From an uncultured Pelagibacteraceae bacterium (GTDB lineage: Bacteria > Pseudomonadota > Alphaproteobacteria > Pelagibacterales > Pelagibacteraceae): a stretch of DNA of 53,140 nt. How positions within the stretch are numbered: the stretch's first letter is position 1; each line of letters starts with the position of its first letter. The DNA is taken from contig CACPDT010000002.1 in NCBI GenBank assembly GCA_902632665.1, positions 1 to 53,140 of the forward strand. Reading direction: 5' to 3'. Of the stretch, positions 41,282 through 50,893 are shown piece by piece. Under the pieces are notes generated by a model. That model was not told where the DNA came from and searched no databases. It saw nothing but the letters and a program-made list of their open reading frames with translations. The position numbers and the translations under genes were made by a program.

Positions 41282-42525
41282 CTTAACTCAATTTTTAAAT
41301 GTCTTTTTTTTCCAACAGAAAGTTTTAAGTAATTTTGTCTGAACAATTCATGAGAAATAATCATACTTTCTTGGGATATAATTTCATCATTAAGTTTTAT
41401 TGCATTTCCTTTAATAAGACGTCTAATTTCACTCTTTGAATTTTCTAGTTTAGATAAGATCACGAGATCTATAATGCTCATTTTATTTTCGATATCAGTT
41501 TTCTTAATTTTAATAGAAGGTAAATTTGAACCAAGCGAAGTTCCTGAGAAAGCCTCTTTTGCCGCTTGCTCTGAACTTTTAGCAGCATTTAAACCATGAA
41601 GCATAGTAGTTGTCTCGTTAGCTAGCCTAATTTTAAGTTTATTAATGTCTTCATCCTTCATTTTATCAATTTCTTTTGTATCTAAATCTGTGAACATTTT
41701 TAAAAATTTTATTACATCTCTGTCATCAATATTTCTCCAAAATTGCCAATAGTCATATGATGATAATAATTTTTCATCTAACCAAATAGCACCTGACTCA
41801 GTTTTTCCCATTTTTGCTCCTGAGGATAATGTAATAAGAGGGGTAGTTAAACCATAAGCTTGTTTACTGGAATATCTTTTTATTAGTTCTGTTCCATTGA
41901 CAATGTTTCCCCATTGATCAGAACCTCCTATTTGTAAGGAACAATTCTCTTTTATATTTAACTCTAAAAAATCATAAGCTTGCAAAATCATATAATTAAA
42001 TTCCATATAACTTAAAGATTGTTCTCTGTCCAACCTGGTCTTAACACTTTCGAAAGTAAGCATTTTATTAATTGTAAAGTGTTTTCCTATTTCTCTTAAA
42101 AATGAAATATAATTTAAACTTTTAAGCCAGGAATAATTATTTACAAAAATAGGTTTTGTTTTTGGATCATTATTGCTTAAAAACTTTTTTAATATTTTTT
42201 CAATATTTTTTGTATTTTTATCTATTTCTTTTTCAGTTAAAATTTTCCTTGTTTTGTCTTTACCAGAGGGATCTCCAATTCTAGTAGTTCCTCCACCTAA
42301 TAAGACAATCGGTCTGTGCCCATATTTTTGAAGAAGTCTAAGACACATGATCTGAAGTAAGCTTCCAACATGAAGACTTTCAGCAGTACAATCAAAACCT
42401 ATGTAACCTTTAATTTTTTCTTTATTTATTAATTTGGATAATTCATTTTCATTGGTGCATTGATAGAAATAGCCTCTATCTTTAAATTCTTTTAAAAATT
42501 TATCCATAAGTCTATAGTTCCACAA
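41278..42525 (-). CDS. tyrS: Tyrosyl-tRNA synthetase
   Basis: YIGFDCTAESLHVGSLLQI, LQIGGSDQWGNI, KMGKTESGAIWLD (KMSKS-like), C-terminal S4 domain. Confidence 0.96.
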   Translation of the reverse strand: MWNYRLMDKFLKEFKDRGYFYQCTNENELSKLINKEKIKGYIGFDCTAESLHVGSLLQIMCLRLLQKYGHRPIVLLGGGTTRIGDPSGKDKTRKILTEKEIDKNTKNIEKILKKFLSNNDPKTKPIFVNNYSWLKSLNYISFLREIGKHFTINKMLTFESVKTRLDREQSLSYMEFNYMILQAYDFLELNIKENCSLQIGGSDQWGNIVNGTELIKRYSSKQAYGLTTPLITLSSGAKMGKTESGAIWLDEKLLSSYDYWQFWRNIDDRDVIKFLKMFTDLDTKEIDKMKDEDINKLKIRLANETTTMLHGLNAAKSSEQAAKEAFSGTSLGSNLPSIKIKKTDIENKMSIIDLVILSKLENSKSEIRRLIKGNAIKLNDEIISQESMIISHELFRQNYLKLSVGKKRHLKIELS

Positions 42526-42555
42526 TATACATTATTTAATAAAAAAAAAATAAGA

Positions 42556-43701
42556 ATGGATAAGTTTTATACAGCAATGGGTCTAATGAGTGGCACTTCG
42601 TTGGATGGAGTAGATGTATCAATAATTAAGTCAGATGGTAATAAAGAATTTTCAATAATTATTGACGAATATTTCCAATATGATGAAGAATTAACCAAAA
42701 AAATACTTAAAATTAGAGATAAAATCTTAAATCCTGATGATTTGATAAAATATCAAGTTGAAATCAAAGATTTAGAAAGAGAAATAACTTTATTTCATTA
42801 CAAGGCTGTTAATAAAAGCCTTGAACTATCAAAATCTGATGTTGATTTAATTGGTTTCCATGGTCAAACAATATTTCATGCTCCAGAAAAAAAAATTACA
42901 AAACAATTGGGTGACGGATTGCTATTGTCTCAACTAACAAAAAAGAAAGTTATTTATAATTTTAGACAAAATGATTTAGAAAATGGGGGGCAGGGCGCTC
43001 CTCTAGCGCCAATCTTTCATAATGCTTTAGCAAATAAATTAAATAAAAAATTTAATTGGGATTTTCCTATAAATATTCTTAATATTGGAGGTATTTCTAA
43101 TGTTACTTCTACTATAGAATATAATAATTTGGACCTAGAAGAAAAAATTTTCGCCTGTGATATCGGACCTGGTAATTGTTTGATAGACGAATGGATGAGA
43201 AAAAATTCTAAAAAAGGATATGACAAAGAAGGTTTAGTAGCAAGATCTGGAAAAATAGACAAACTAATTTTAAATCAGGCTTTGGACAATTTTACTGAAC
43301 AATCTAATTTTGAAAGATCTTTAGATATTAAAGATTTTGATATTTTTTTTGCAAAAGGACTATCATTAGAGGATGGTGCTGCAACCATTACTGATTTTAC
43401 AGCTAAATTAATTTCTAATGGAATGAATTTTATTCACAATAAGAATAATTCCCATAAAAGTAAATGGTTAGTATGTGGTGGGGGAAGGAAAAATAGATAT
43501 CTCTTAGATAGTATAAAAAATAATTTTAATAATATAAATCTTAATTCAATTGATCAATATGAAATAGACGGGGACTTTATTGAGTCTCAAGCTTTTGCTT
43601 TTTTAGCTATAAGATCATTTAAAGGTATGCCTCTTTCATTTCCAAATACAACTAGATGTGAAAAAAAAATAACTGGTGGGGTTTTAGTTGAAAATTTTTA
43701 A
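42556..43701 (+). CDS. anmK: Anhydro-N-acetylmuramic acid kinase
   Basis: GLMSGTSLDGVDVSI, GFHGQTIFHAP, GGQGAPLAPIFH, NIGGISNVT, CDIGPGNCLIDEW. Confidence 0.95.
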   Translation: MDKFYTAMGLMSGTSLDGVDVSIIKSDGNKEFSIIIDEYFQYDEELTKKILKIRDKILNPDDLIKYQVEIKDLEREITLFHYKAVNKSLELSKSDVDLIGFHGQTIFHAPEKKITKQLGDGLLLSQLTKKKVIYNFRQNDLENGGQGAPLAPIFHNALANKLNKKFNWDFPINILNIGGISNVTSTIEYNNLDLEEKIFACDIGPGNCLIDEWMRKNSKKGYDKEGLVARSGKIDKLILNQALDNFTEQSNFERSLDIKDFDIFFAKGLSLEDGAATITDFTAKLISNGMNFIHNKNNSHKSKWLVCGGGRKNRYLLDSIKNNFNNINLNSIDQYEIDGDFIESQAFAFLAIRSFKGMPLSFPNTTRCEKKITGGVLVENF

Positions 43702-44354
43702 TATAAAGCTATTTCTTTTTTAATATATTTATCAAGAGATTTTGAGAGCGCTTCCTCATTTTTTGAAAAAAAATGATTTGCTTCTGAGATTGAATGAAAT
43801 TCAACTTTGATACCTTTTTGAGCACTTAATCTTTTATTAAGTTCATTAATATGTTCAACGGGTACTAGTTCATCTTTTTTTCCATAAATCATTATCCCAG
43901 AAGTTGGGCATGGAGATAAAAATGAAAAATCATAAACATTTGGTTGAGGAGAAATTGCAACAAATCTATTTATTTCTGGTCTCCTCATTAACAATTGCAT
44001 AGCAATCAATGATCCGAAAGAAAAACCTGAAACCCAGCACTGAGAGTTATCAAAATTTTCTCTTTCCAACCAATCAAGAGCAGCTGCAGCATCTGCTAAT
44101 TCACCTTGACCATTATCAAATTCCCCATCACTCTTCCCTACACCTCTAAAATTTACCCTACAAACTGAAAAATCATTTTCCATAAAAGTATGAAAAGTTT
44201 CTACAACAACCTTATTATTCATTGTTCCCCCATACTGAGGGTGTGGTTGTAAAACCAAAGCTATTGGTGAAGTATTTTTTTTACTCTTATAGTATTTGGC
44301 TTCAAGTCTGCCCGCAGGTCCTGGAATAAATATTTCTAATATTTTATTTTCCAT
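43698..44354 (-). CDS. Alpha/beta hydrolase
   Basis: LVLQPHPQYGGTMNNKVV, CRVNFRGVGKSDG, nucleophile elbow VSGFSFGSLIAM, IYGKKDELVPVEHI. Confidence 0.87.
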   Translation of the reverse strand: MENKILEIFIPGPAGRLEAKYYKSKKNTSPIALVLQPHPQYGGTMNNKVVVETFHTFMENDFSVCRVNFRGVGKSDGEFDNGQGELADAAAALDWLERENFDNSQCWVSGFSFGSLIAMQLLMRRPEINRFVAISPQPNVYDFSFLSPCPTSGIMIYGKKDELVPVEHINELNKRLSAQKGIKVEFHSISEANHFFSKNEEALSKSLDKYIKKEIALY

Positions 44355-44440
44355 AATTGTTATTGATTATTATTCTCAAAAAAAAATTAGGTTTATCACA
44401 ACTGCGTGACAAAATGTTAGCTTTTTTTTACTCATGATAC

Positions 44441-44468
44441 TTGACTAATTTAGTCAGGATTATATATA
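44441..44468 (+). promoter_or_regulatory. Putative iscR-suf promoter with an overlapping IscR/Rrf2-type palindrome
   Basis: TTGACT at 44441-44446, 16 bp, TATATA at 44463-44468; perfect palindrome TGACTAA-T-TTAGTCA at 44442-44456. Confidence 0.7.
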
Positions 44469-44488
44469 CCCTTGTAAAATAAAGGAAA

Positions 44489-44914
44489 ATGAGACTTACT
44501 TCTAAAGGCAGATATGCGGTAATGGCTTTAGTGGATCTGGCAAGATTTAATGGAATTAATCCAGTTTCTCTAAGGGATATATCTTTAAGACAAGGCATTT
44601 CGTTAGATTATTTAGAACAAATTTTTTCAAAATTGAGAAAAAAAGATATTGTTCAAAGCGTTAGAGGAACTCAAGGTGGATATATTTTAAATAAAAAAGC
44701 TAAAGAGATAAAATTAACGAATATTTTTGATGCAGTAGATGAAAAAGTGAAAACTGTTCAATGTAAAAAAGAATCAAAAAAAGGATGTAACGGAAAATCC
44801 ACAAAGTGTTTAACTCACAACCTTTGGGACGAACTTGAAACTCATATAAATAACTTTTTTGATAAAAAAAGTTTAGATGATTTAGTGAAAGAAAATTTAG
44901 AGAGAAGATTATAA
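44489..44914 (+). CDS. iscR: Rrf2-family transcriptional regulator, IscR-like
   Basis: [52 protein letters not shown]-x7-C-x6-C-x2-H cluster motif; upstream of sufB. Confidence 0.92.
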   Translation: MRLTSKGRYAVMALVDLARFNGINPVSLRDISLRQGISLDYLEQIFSKLRKKDIVQSVRGTQGGYILNKKAKEIKLTNIFDAVDEKVKTVQCKKESKKGCNGKSTKCLTHNLWDELETHINNFFDKKSLDDLVKENLERRL

Positions 44915-44915
44915 A

Positions 44916-46358
44916 ATGGATACTAGAGAAAAAGATATAGAAAATTTGAAAGACTACAAATACGGTTTTACAACAGATATTGAAAATATTAGAGCACCAA
45001 AAGGTCTAAATGAAGATGTAATTAAATTCATTTCTAATATTAAAAAAGAACCTAAGTGGATGTTAGATTTCAGATTAAAAGCATTTGAAAGATTTAAACT
45101 TCTTAAAGAACCAAATTGGCAAAAACCTAAATATCCAAAAATTGATTATCAAGATTTATACTATTACTCAGCCCCAAAAAGCATGAAGGATAAACCTAAG
45201 AGCCTAGATGAATTAGACCCTAAACTTTTAGAAACTTATAATAAATTAGGAATTCCCCTTCAAGAGCAAGCAAGATTAAATGGAATAGCAGTAGATGCAG
45301 TATTTGATTCTGTTTCAGTGGCTACAACATTCAAAGGTGAACTTACAAAACATGGAATTATTTTTTGTTCAATGTCTGAAGCAATACAAAAACATCCTGA
45401 TTTAGTAAAAAAATATTTAGGAACGGTAATTCCAACAACAGATCATTTTTTTGCAACATTAAATTCTGCGGTGTTTACCGATGGCTCATTTGTTTATATT
45501 CCTGAAGGTGTAAAGTGTCCGATGGAACTCTCAACGTATTTTAGAATTAACGCATCAGAAACGGGGCAATTTGAAAGAACTTTAATAATTGCTGATAAAG
45601 GAAGTTACGTGAGTTATTTAGAAGGCTGTACCGCACCAATGAGAGATGAAAATCAATTACATGCTGCAAACGTTGAATTAATAGCTCTTGATGATGCGGA
45701 AATTAAATATTCAACTGTTCAAAACTGGTACCCAGGAGATGAAAATGGAAAAGGTGGAATTTATAATTTTGTAACTAAAAGAGGATTGTGTAAGGGAAAA
45801 AATTCTAAAATTTCTTGGACACAAGTAGAGACAGGTTCTGCCATAACTTGGAAATACCCAAGCTGTATTCTTAGAGGTGATAATTCAATCGGTGAGTTTT
45901 ATTCTATAGCAATTACAAATAATCATCAAAAGGCTGATACAGGTACAAAGATGATCCATCTTGGTAAAAATACCAAAAGTAAAATAATTTCTAAAGGTAT
46001 TAGCGCTGGCTTTTCTGATATGACATATAGAGGATTGGTAGATATAAATTCAAAAGCAAAAAATTCCAGCAATTACACTCAGTGTGACTCACTATTAATG
46101 GGAAACAAATGTGGAGCACATACTGTTCCATATATCAAAAATAAAAACTTTGACTCAAATATCGCTCATGAAGCAACAACTTCAAAAATTAGTGAGGAAC
46201 AATTACATTATTGTCAACAAAGAGGTTTAAATCCTGAAGAGGCTGTTGGATTAATCGTTAACGGATTTTGTAAAGAAGTTCTACAGCAATTACCAATGGA
46301 GTTTGCTGTGGAAGCCCAAAAACTTGTAGGTATTAGCCTAGAGGGGAGCGTAGGTTAA
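44916..46358 (+). CDS. sufB: Fe-S cluster assembly protein SufB
   Basis: [59 protein letters not shown]. Confidence 0.97.
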   Translation: MDTREKDIENLKDYKYGFTTDIENIRAPKGLNEDVIKFISNIKKEPKWMLDFRLKAFERFKLLKEPNWQKPKYPKIDYQDLYYYSAPKSMKDKPKSLDELDPKLLETYNKLGIPLQEQARLNGIAVDAVFDSVSVATTFKGELTKHGIIFCSMSEAIQKHPDLVKKYLGTVIPTTDHFFATLNSAVFTDGSFVYIPEGVKCPMELSTYFRINASETGQFERTLIIADKGSYVSYLEGCTAPMRDENQLHAANVELIALDDAEIKYSTVQNWYPGDENGKGGIYNFVTKRGLCKGKNSKISWTQVETGSAITWKYPSCILRGDNSIGEFYSIAITNNHQKADTGTKMIHLGKNTKSKIISKGISAGFSDMTYRGLVDINSKAKNSSNYTQCDSLLMGNKCGAHTVPYIKNKNFDSNIAHEATTSKISEEQLHYCQQRGLNPEEAVGLIVNGFCKEVLQQLPMEFAVEAQKLVGISLEGSVG

Positions 46359-47092
46359 TGTTAAAAATAAATAACTTAAACGCAAATATTGAAAATAAGT
46401 CAATTTTAAAAGGATTTTCATTAAATATAAATCCAGGCGAGGTTCACGCAATAATGGGCCCAAATGGCTCTGGAAAAAGCACTTTGTCAAACATTCTATC
46501 AGGAAAAAAAGGTTACGAAGTATCCGGAGAAATTTTATTTGAAAATAAAAATTTATTTGAACTTGAAACAGAGGAAAGAGCACACAAAGGAATATTTTTA
46601 GCCTTTCAATATCCTTTAGAAATTCCTGGGGTAAATACTAATATTTTTTTAAAAACCTCTTTAAATGCAATTAGAAAAGCTCGTGGACAAAAAGAGCTTG
46701 ATGCTATTGAGTTTTTAAAACTCGTAAAAGAAAAAGCTAAAGAACTAAAATTTGATGAAGAAAAACTTAATAGGCAATTAAATGTAGGCTTCTCAGGTGG
46801 AGAGAAAAAGAAAAATGAAATTTTGCAAATGTCGATGCTGGCACCAAAACTTTCAATTTTAGATGAAACAGACTCGGGTTTAGATATAGACGCTCTTAAA
46901 ATAGTTGCAGATGGTGTAAATACATTGAGGAATAAGGAAAATTCTTTTTTAATCATTACTCATTACCAAAGATTATTAGACTACATCAAGCCAGATTTTG
47001 TCCATGTTTTAATGAATGGTAGAATTATAAAATCGGGTGGTCCAGAACTTGCAATAGAGTTAGAAAAAAAAGGATACGAAAACTTTAATTAG
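46358..47092 (+). CDS. sufC: Fe-S cluster assembly ATPase SufC
   Basis: HAIMGPNGSGKSTLSNILSG, NVGFSGGEKKKNEILQM, LDETDSGLDIDALKIVADGVN. Confidence 0.97.
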   Translation: MLKINNLNANIENKSILKGFSLNINPGEVHAIMGPNGSGKSTLSNILSGKKGYEVSGEILFENKNLFELETEERAHKGIFLAFQYPLEIPGVNTNIFLKTSLNAIRKARGQKELDAIEFLKLVKEKAKELKFDEEKLNRQLNVGFSGGEKKKNEILQMSMLAPKLSILDETDSGLDIDALKIVADGVNTLRNKENSFLIITHYQRLLDYIKPDFVHVLMNGRIIKSGGPELAIELEKKGYENFN

Positions 47093-48340
47093 ATGAAAGA
47101 ACAATTAAAAACAGATTTTGAGAAAATACAGAAAGTATCAAGTTTTTCAAGTAAAGATGTTGAGACTAAAAGATTTTACTTAAATAAATTTATTGAAAGG
47201 GGTTTTCCTAATAGAAAACTTGAGAACTGGAAGTTTTTAGATTTAGACAAAATTATAAATAAAAGCATAAATGAGCTTAGCTTTTACAATGATTACTCTA
47301 CAACGAATAAAATTGATACTTCAATTTTTATTGATGGTCTTGAACATAATAAAATAATTTTTATAAATGGAAGGATTGAAAAAATTGATTTTAGCTATGA
47401 AGATAAAAATCAAATAGAAATTTTTGATAATACTAAAATAGATTACAAATTTGATGATAAAAATTCATTAATTGATTTAAACAAAGCTTTTAGTAATAAA
47501 TATTTTAAGATTTTAATTAAAAAAGGTTACTCAGTAAAAAAACCATTAATTATATATCACTTAACTAATGAAAAAATGAAATCAAAAAATATTAATTTAA
47601 GACTGGATTTCGAGCTTGAGCAAAACAGTTCACTAAAGTTAATAGATTTTTTTAATGATATTACAGATACAAATTTTATGAATATTTTATATAATTTTGA
47701 TATAAAAAAAGACTCAATTCTTAAAAATTATAAAATTGATAAGTCTTTAAATAAAAACATAAAGTATTCATATAATAATATAAACCAGGAAAAAAATAGT
47801 ATTTCAGAAACATTTATTTTTTCAGCTAGTTCTGATTATTTTAAAAATGAAATAAATTGTAACCTCAAAGGTGAATATTCATCAGCTTTTGTGAATGGAA
47901 TCTTCTCATTAAAAGATAATAAACAACACGAAATAAGAACATCAATTAATCACTTAGTTGAAAATACAAAAAGTTATCAGCTTATTAAAAGTGTGCTTGG
48001 AAAGAATTCAAAAGCTGTGTACCAAGGAAGAATATATGTGGATTCAATTGCTCAAAAAACTGACGGCTATCAATTGAGTAAAGCAATTTTGTTAGACGAA
48101 ACTTCTGAATTTAACGCTAAACCAGAATTAGAGATTTATGCTGACGATGTTAAGTGCTCACACGGATCAGCATCAGGTAGTCTAAATGAAAATTCAATAT
48201 TTTATTTAATGTCTAGAGGACTTAACTACAAAGAGTCAAAAGAACTTTTAATAAATGGTTTTTTATTAGATGTAGTTGAGAAAATTACTGATACTGAAAT
48301 TAGAAACTTGATTAAAAATATGATCGGATTAACAGAATGA
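47093..48340 (+). CDS. sufD: Fe-S cluster assembly protein SufD
   Basis: YQGRIYVDSIAQKTDGYQLSKAILLDETSEFNAKPELEIYADDVKCSHGSASG. Confidence 0.95.
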   Translation: MKEQLKTDFEKIQKVSSFSSKDVETKRFYLNKFIERGFPNRKLENWKFLDLDKIINKSINELSFYNDYSTTNKIDTSIFIDGLEHNKIIFINGRIEKIDFSYEDKNQIEIFDNTKIDYKFDDKNSLIDLNKAFSNKYFKILIKKGYSVKKPLIIYHLTNEKMKSKNINLRLDFELEQNSSLKLIDFFNDITDTNFMNILYNFDIKKDSILKNYKIDKSLNKNIKYSYNNINQEKNSISETFIFSASSDYFKNEINCNLKGEYSSAFVNGIFSLKDNKQHEIRTSINHLVENTKSYQLIKSVLGKNSKAVYQGRIYVDSIAQKTDGYQLSKAILLDETSEFNAKPELEIYADDVKCSHGSASGSLNENSIFYLMSRGLNYKESKELLINGFLLDVVEKITDTEIRNLIKNMIGLTE

Positions 48341-49557
48341 ATATAAACACAATAAAAAAAGAATTCCCAATATTTGATGAAAAGATTCAAAATAATGATT
48401 TAGTTTATTTAGATAGTGCAAATTCATCACAAAAACCTAAAGTTGTTATTGATAGAATAAATGAATTTTATACGAAAGAATTTTCAAATGTTGGAAGAAG
48501 CATTCATTATTTAGCAGTTGCAGCAACTAATTTGTATGAAAATACAAGAATTTCAGTTCAAAAATACATAAATGCGAAAGATAAAAATGAGATTGTTTTT
48601 ACAAAAGGTGCAACAGAAGCTCTTAACTTAGTTGCTAATACACTAGGTCAAAAATATTTAAATGAGGGCGATGAAATATTATTAACTGAATTGGAACATC
48701 ATTCAAATTATGTACCATGGCACTATCTAAGAAAATCAAAAAATATTAAAATTAATTTTGCAGAAATTAATGAAGACGGCGAAATTCCAATAGAGAATAT
48801 TGAAAAGAAAATTACTTCAAAAACTAAAGTAATAGCTATTAATCATTTATCTAATGTCACTGGAGCTATATTGCCAATTAAAGAGATTACTGAGATCGCG
48901 CATTCTAAAGGTATTATTGTTGTAGTTGATGGTTGTCAGGGTGCACCGCATTTAAAATTAGATATGCAAGATCTTGATTGTGATTTTTATGCAATTTCTT
49001 GTCACAAAATGTATGGGCCGACAGGATTAGGAATTTTATATGGTAAAAAAAAATGGTTAGAGGAACTTCCTCCATATCAAGGTGGTGGTGGTATGATAAA
49101 AGAGGTTAAAAAAGATCGAATTACTTATGGAGATCTCCCAAATAAGTTCGAGGCAGGAACTATGGCTACTGCCCAGGTAATAGCTTTTGATAAATCTATA
49201 AAATTTTTAGAAAGTATTGGAATAGAAAACATAATTAAACATGAGAAAGAATTAATTGAATATGGTCAAGAAATTTTAAAAAAGAATAATTCAGTTAAAT
49301 TAATTGGTAATCCAAAAAATAAAGGTGGCGTATTATCTTTTACAATTGAAGGGGTACATCCACACGATATAGCAACAATTCTAGACGAAGATGGTGTAGC
49401 TATAAGAGCTGGCCATCATTGTTGTCAGATATTACACGATAAACTTGACATACCAGCAAGTGCTAGAGCGTCTGTAGGAGTTTATAATAGTAAAAGTGAT
49501 TTTGATCAATTAAATGAGTCGATTAATAAATGTAAAAAAATTTTTAATTTAAAATGA
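48337..49557 (+). CDS. sufS: Cysteine desulfurase SufS
   Basis: YLDSANSSQKPKVVID, FTKGATEALNLVA, CHKMYGPTGLGILYG, AIRAGHHCCQ. Confidence 0.96.
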   Translation: MNINTIKKEFPIFDEKIQNNDLVYLDSANSSQKPKVVIDRINEFYTKEFSNVGRSIHYLAVAATNLYENTRISVQKYINAKDKNEIVFTKGATEALNLVANTLGQKYLNEGDEILLTELEHHSNYVPWHYLRKSKNIKINFAEINEDGEIPIENIEKKITSKTKVIAINHLSNVTGAILPIKEITEIAHSKGIIVVVDGCQGAPHLKLDMQDLDCDFYAISCHKMYGPTGLGILYGKKKWLEELPPYQGGGGMIKEVKKDRITYGDLPNKFEAGTMATAQVIAFDKSIKFLESIGIENIIKHEKELIEYGQEILKKNNSVKLIGNPKNKGGVLSFTIEGVHPHDIATILDEDGVAIRAGHHCCQILHDKLDIPASARASVGVYNSKSDFDQLNESINKCKKIFNLK

Positions 49558-50018
49558 ATTTAAAAGAATTATATCAAGAAATAATCCTAGAACATGGTAA
49601 AAATCCCAGGAATTTGAGAAAAATAGAAAATTTTAATAAAGATGCTAAAGGAAATAATCCCTTATGTGGTGACAATGTTCACGTTTATTTAAAACTGAAT
49701 GAGCAAAGAAAAGTTGAAGATATCTCTTTTGAGGGAAGTGGTTGTGCAATATCAATGGCTTCAGCCTCTATTATGACAGATTTGATTAAAGGAAAAAGCG
49801 ATAATGAAGCTAAAGAAATAATTGAAGATTTTCTTGGAATGATAAAAGAAAATCCCAAATTAAAATCTACAATTCTGAAGGAGGATGATAAAACAAAATT
49901 AATGTGTCTTTCTGGTGTGAAACAATATCCTATGAGAGTTAAATGTGCCACATTATCATGGCATACTTTAATTTCAGCTATGGATGATCATGGAAAACAA
50001 GTTAGCACAGAAGAGTAA
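49554..50018 (+). CDS. sufU: SufU-type Fe-S assembly protein (IscU family)
   Basis: ILEHGKNPRNLRKI, NPLCGDNVHVYL, FEGSGCAISMASASIMTDL, CLSGVKQYPMRVKCATLSWHTL. Confidence 0.93.
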   Translation: MNLKELYQEIILEHGKNPRNLRKIENFNKDAKGNNPLCGDNVHVYLKLNEQRKVEDISFEGSGCAISMASASIMTDLIKGKSDNEAKEIIEDFLGMIKENPKLKSTILKEDDKTKLMCLSGVKQYPMRVKCATLSWHTLISAMDDHGKQVSTEE

Positions 50019-50022
50019 CGAT

Positions 50023-50319
50023 ATGGAAATTAAGGAAAAAATTATAAATGAAATTAGAAAAATTTATGACCCTGAGTTACCTGTAAACATATATGAACTT
50101 GGTCTGATTTATGATATACAGGTGATAGGTAAAAAAGCTGAAATTAAAATGACTTTAACCACACCTAATTGCCCAGTTGCAGAGAGTTTACCAAAAGAAG
50201 TTAAGGAAGGTGCGATGCAAGTTGATGGAATTGACGATGTTGATCTTCAGTTAGTTTGGGATCCACCATGGACAAAAGATATGATGTCTGATGCAGCTAA
50301 ATTGGAGTTAAATTTGTAA
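50023..50319 (+). CDS. sufT: SUF-associated DUF59 (SufT/PaaD-like) protein; ORF-track start 49984 trimmed to 50023
   Basis: IYDPELPVNIYELGLIYDI, MTLTTPNCPVAESLP, LVWDPPWTKDMMSDAAKLEL. Confidence 0.88.
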   Translation: MEIKEKIINEIRKIYDPELPVNIYELGLIYDIQVIGKKAEIKMTLTTPNCPVAESLPKEVKEGAMQVDGIDDVDLQLVWDPPWTKDMMSDAAKLELNL

Positions 50320-50654
50320 TGAATCCTATAATCAAATTAAGTGATAATGCTGCTAATAGGATAAAAGAAATTATGTCTAGTGCTGAAAAAAATGCTCTAG
50401 GAGTAAGAGTTTCTGTCAAGTCTGGTGGGTGTGCTGGCATGTCTTATGTAATGGAATATTCTAGAGAACTAAATCCCAATGATGAGGTAATTGAAGACAA
50501 GGGTGTTAAAGTTTTTATAGATCCTGCAGCAGTAATGTATTTGCTTGGTACTGAGATGGACTATAAGACAGAGGATTTTTCGTCTACTTTTGTATTTAAC
50601 AACCCTAATGAGACAGAACGCTGTGGTTGCGGAGAGTCTTTTAAAATCGACTAA
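50319..50654 (+). CDS. sufA: A-type Fe-S carrier protein (SufA/IscA/ErpA family)
   Basis: LGVRVSVKSGGCAGMSYVMEY, C-terminal NPNETERCGCGESF. Confidence 0.93.
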   Translation: MNPIIKLSDNAANRIKEIMSSAEKNALGVRVSVKSGGCAGMSYVMEYSRELNPNDEVIEDKGVKVFIDPAAVMYLLGTEMDYKTEDFSSTFVFNNPNETERCGCGESFKID

Positions 50655-50685
50655 TTTACAGTATCCCATAAGTTGCATAGCAGTA

Positions 50686-50714
50686 TTGCATTATATGCAT
50701 AACTAGTATATGAT
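50686..50714 (+). promoter_or_regulatory. Putative promoter for the 56-aa ORF (TTGCAT, 17 bp, TATGAT)
   Basis: TTGCAT at 50686-50691, TATGAT at 50709-50714; overlaps inverted repeat TGCAT-TAT-ATGCA at 50687-50699. Confidence 0.4.
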
Positions 50715-50722
50715 TCTATATT

Positions 50723-50893
50723 ATGAATAAGTTTGAATTTAAAAATCTTGTTAAAGGCCTTAAAAATTCTTTAAAAGAAAAAACTTTTTTTAAAGATTTA
50801 CGTAAGGAAGTTGAAACTGGTGCTAATGGCACACAGGATTACGTTGTAAAAAAAGGTGTTAATAAGAATACTGTTGCTACAACAAGACAGTAA
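50723..50893 (+). CDS. Small uncharacterised protein, 56 aa (not in the ORF track)
   Basis: Manual translation MNKFEFKNLVKGLKNSLKEKTFFKDLRKEVETGANGTQDYVVKKGVNKNTVATTRQ-stop; stop codon abuts the glnA stop codon. Confidence 0.6.
   Translation: MNKFEFKNLVKGLKNSLKEKTFFKDLRKEVETGANGTQDYVVKKGVNKNTVATTRQ

Noticed and set aside
46606-46956. 116-aa minus-strand ORF opposite sufC
   Set aside because: Antisense to conserved SufC motifs; serine/phenylalanine-rich shadow translation.
50674-50700. TGCAT repeats as a possible CRISPR or mobile-element end
   Set aside because: Only three 5-bp copies with irregular spacing; better explained as promoter or operator sequence.
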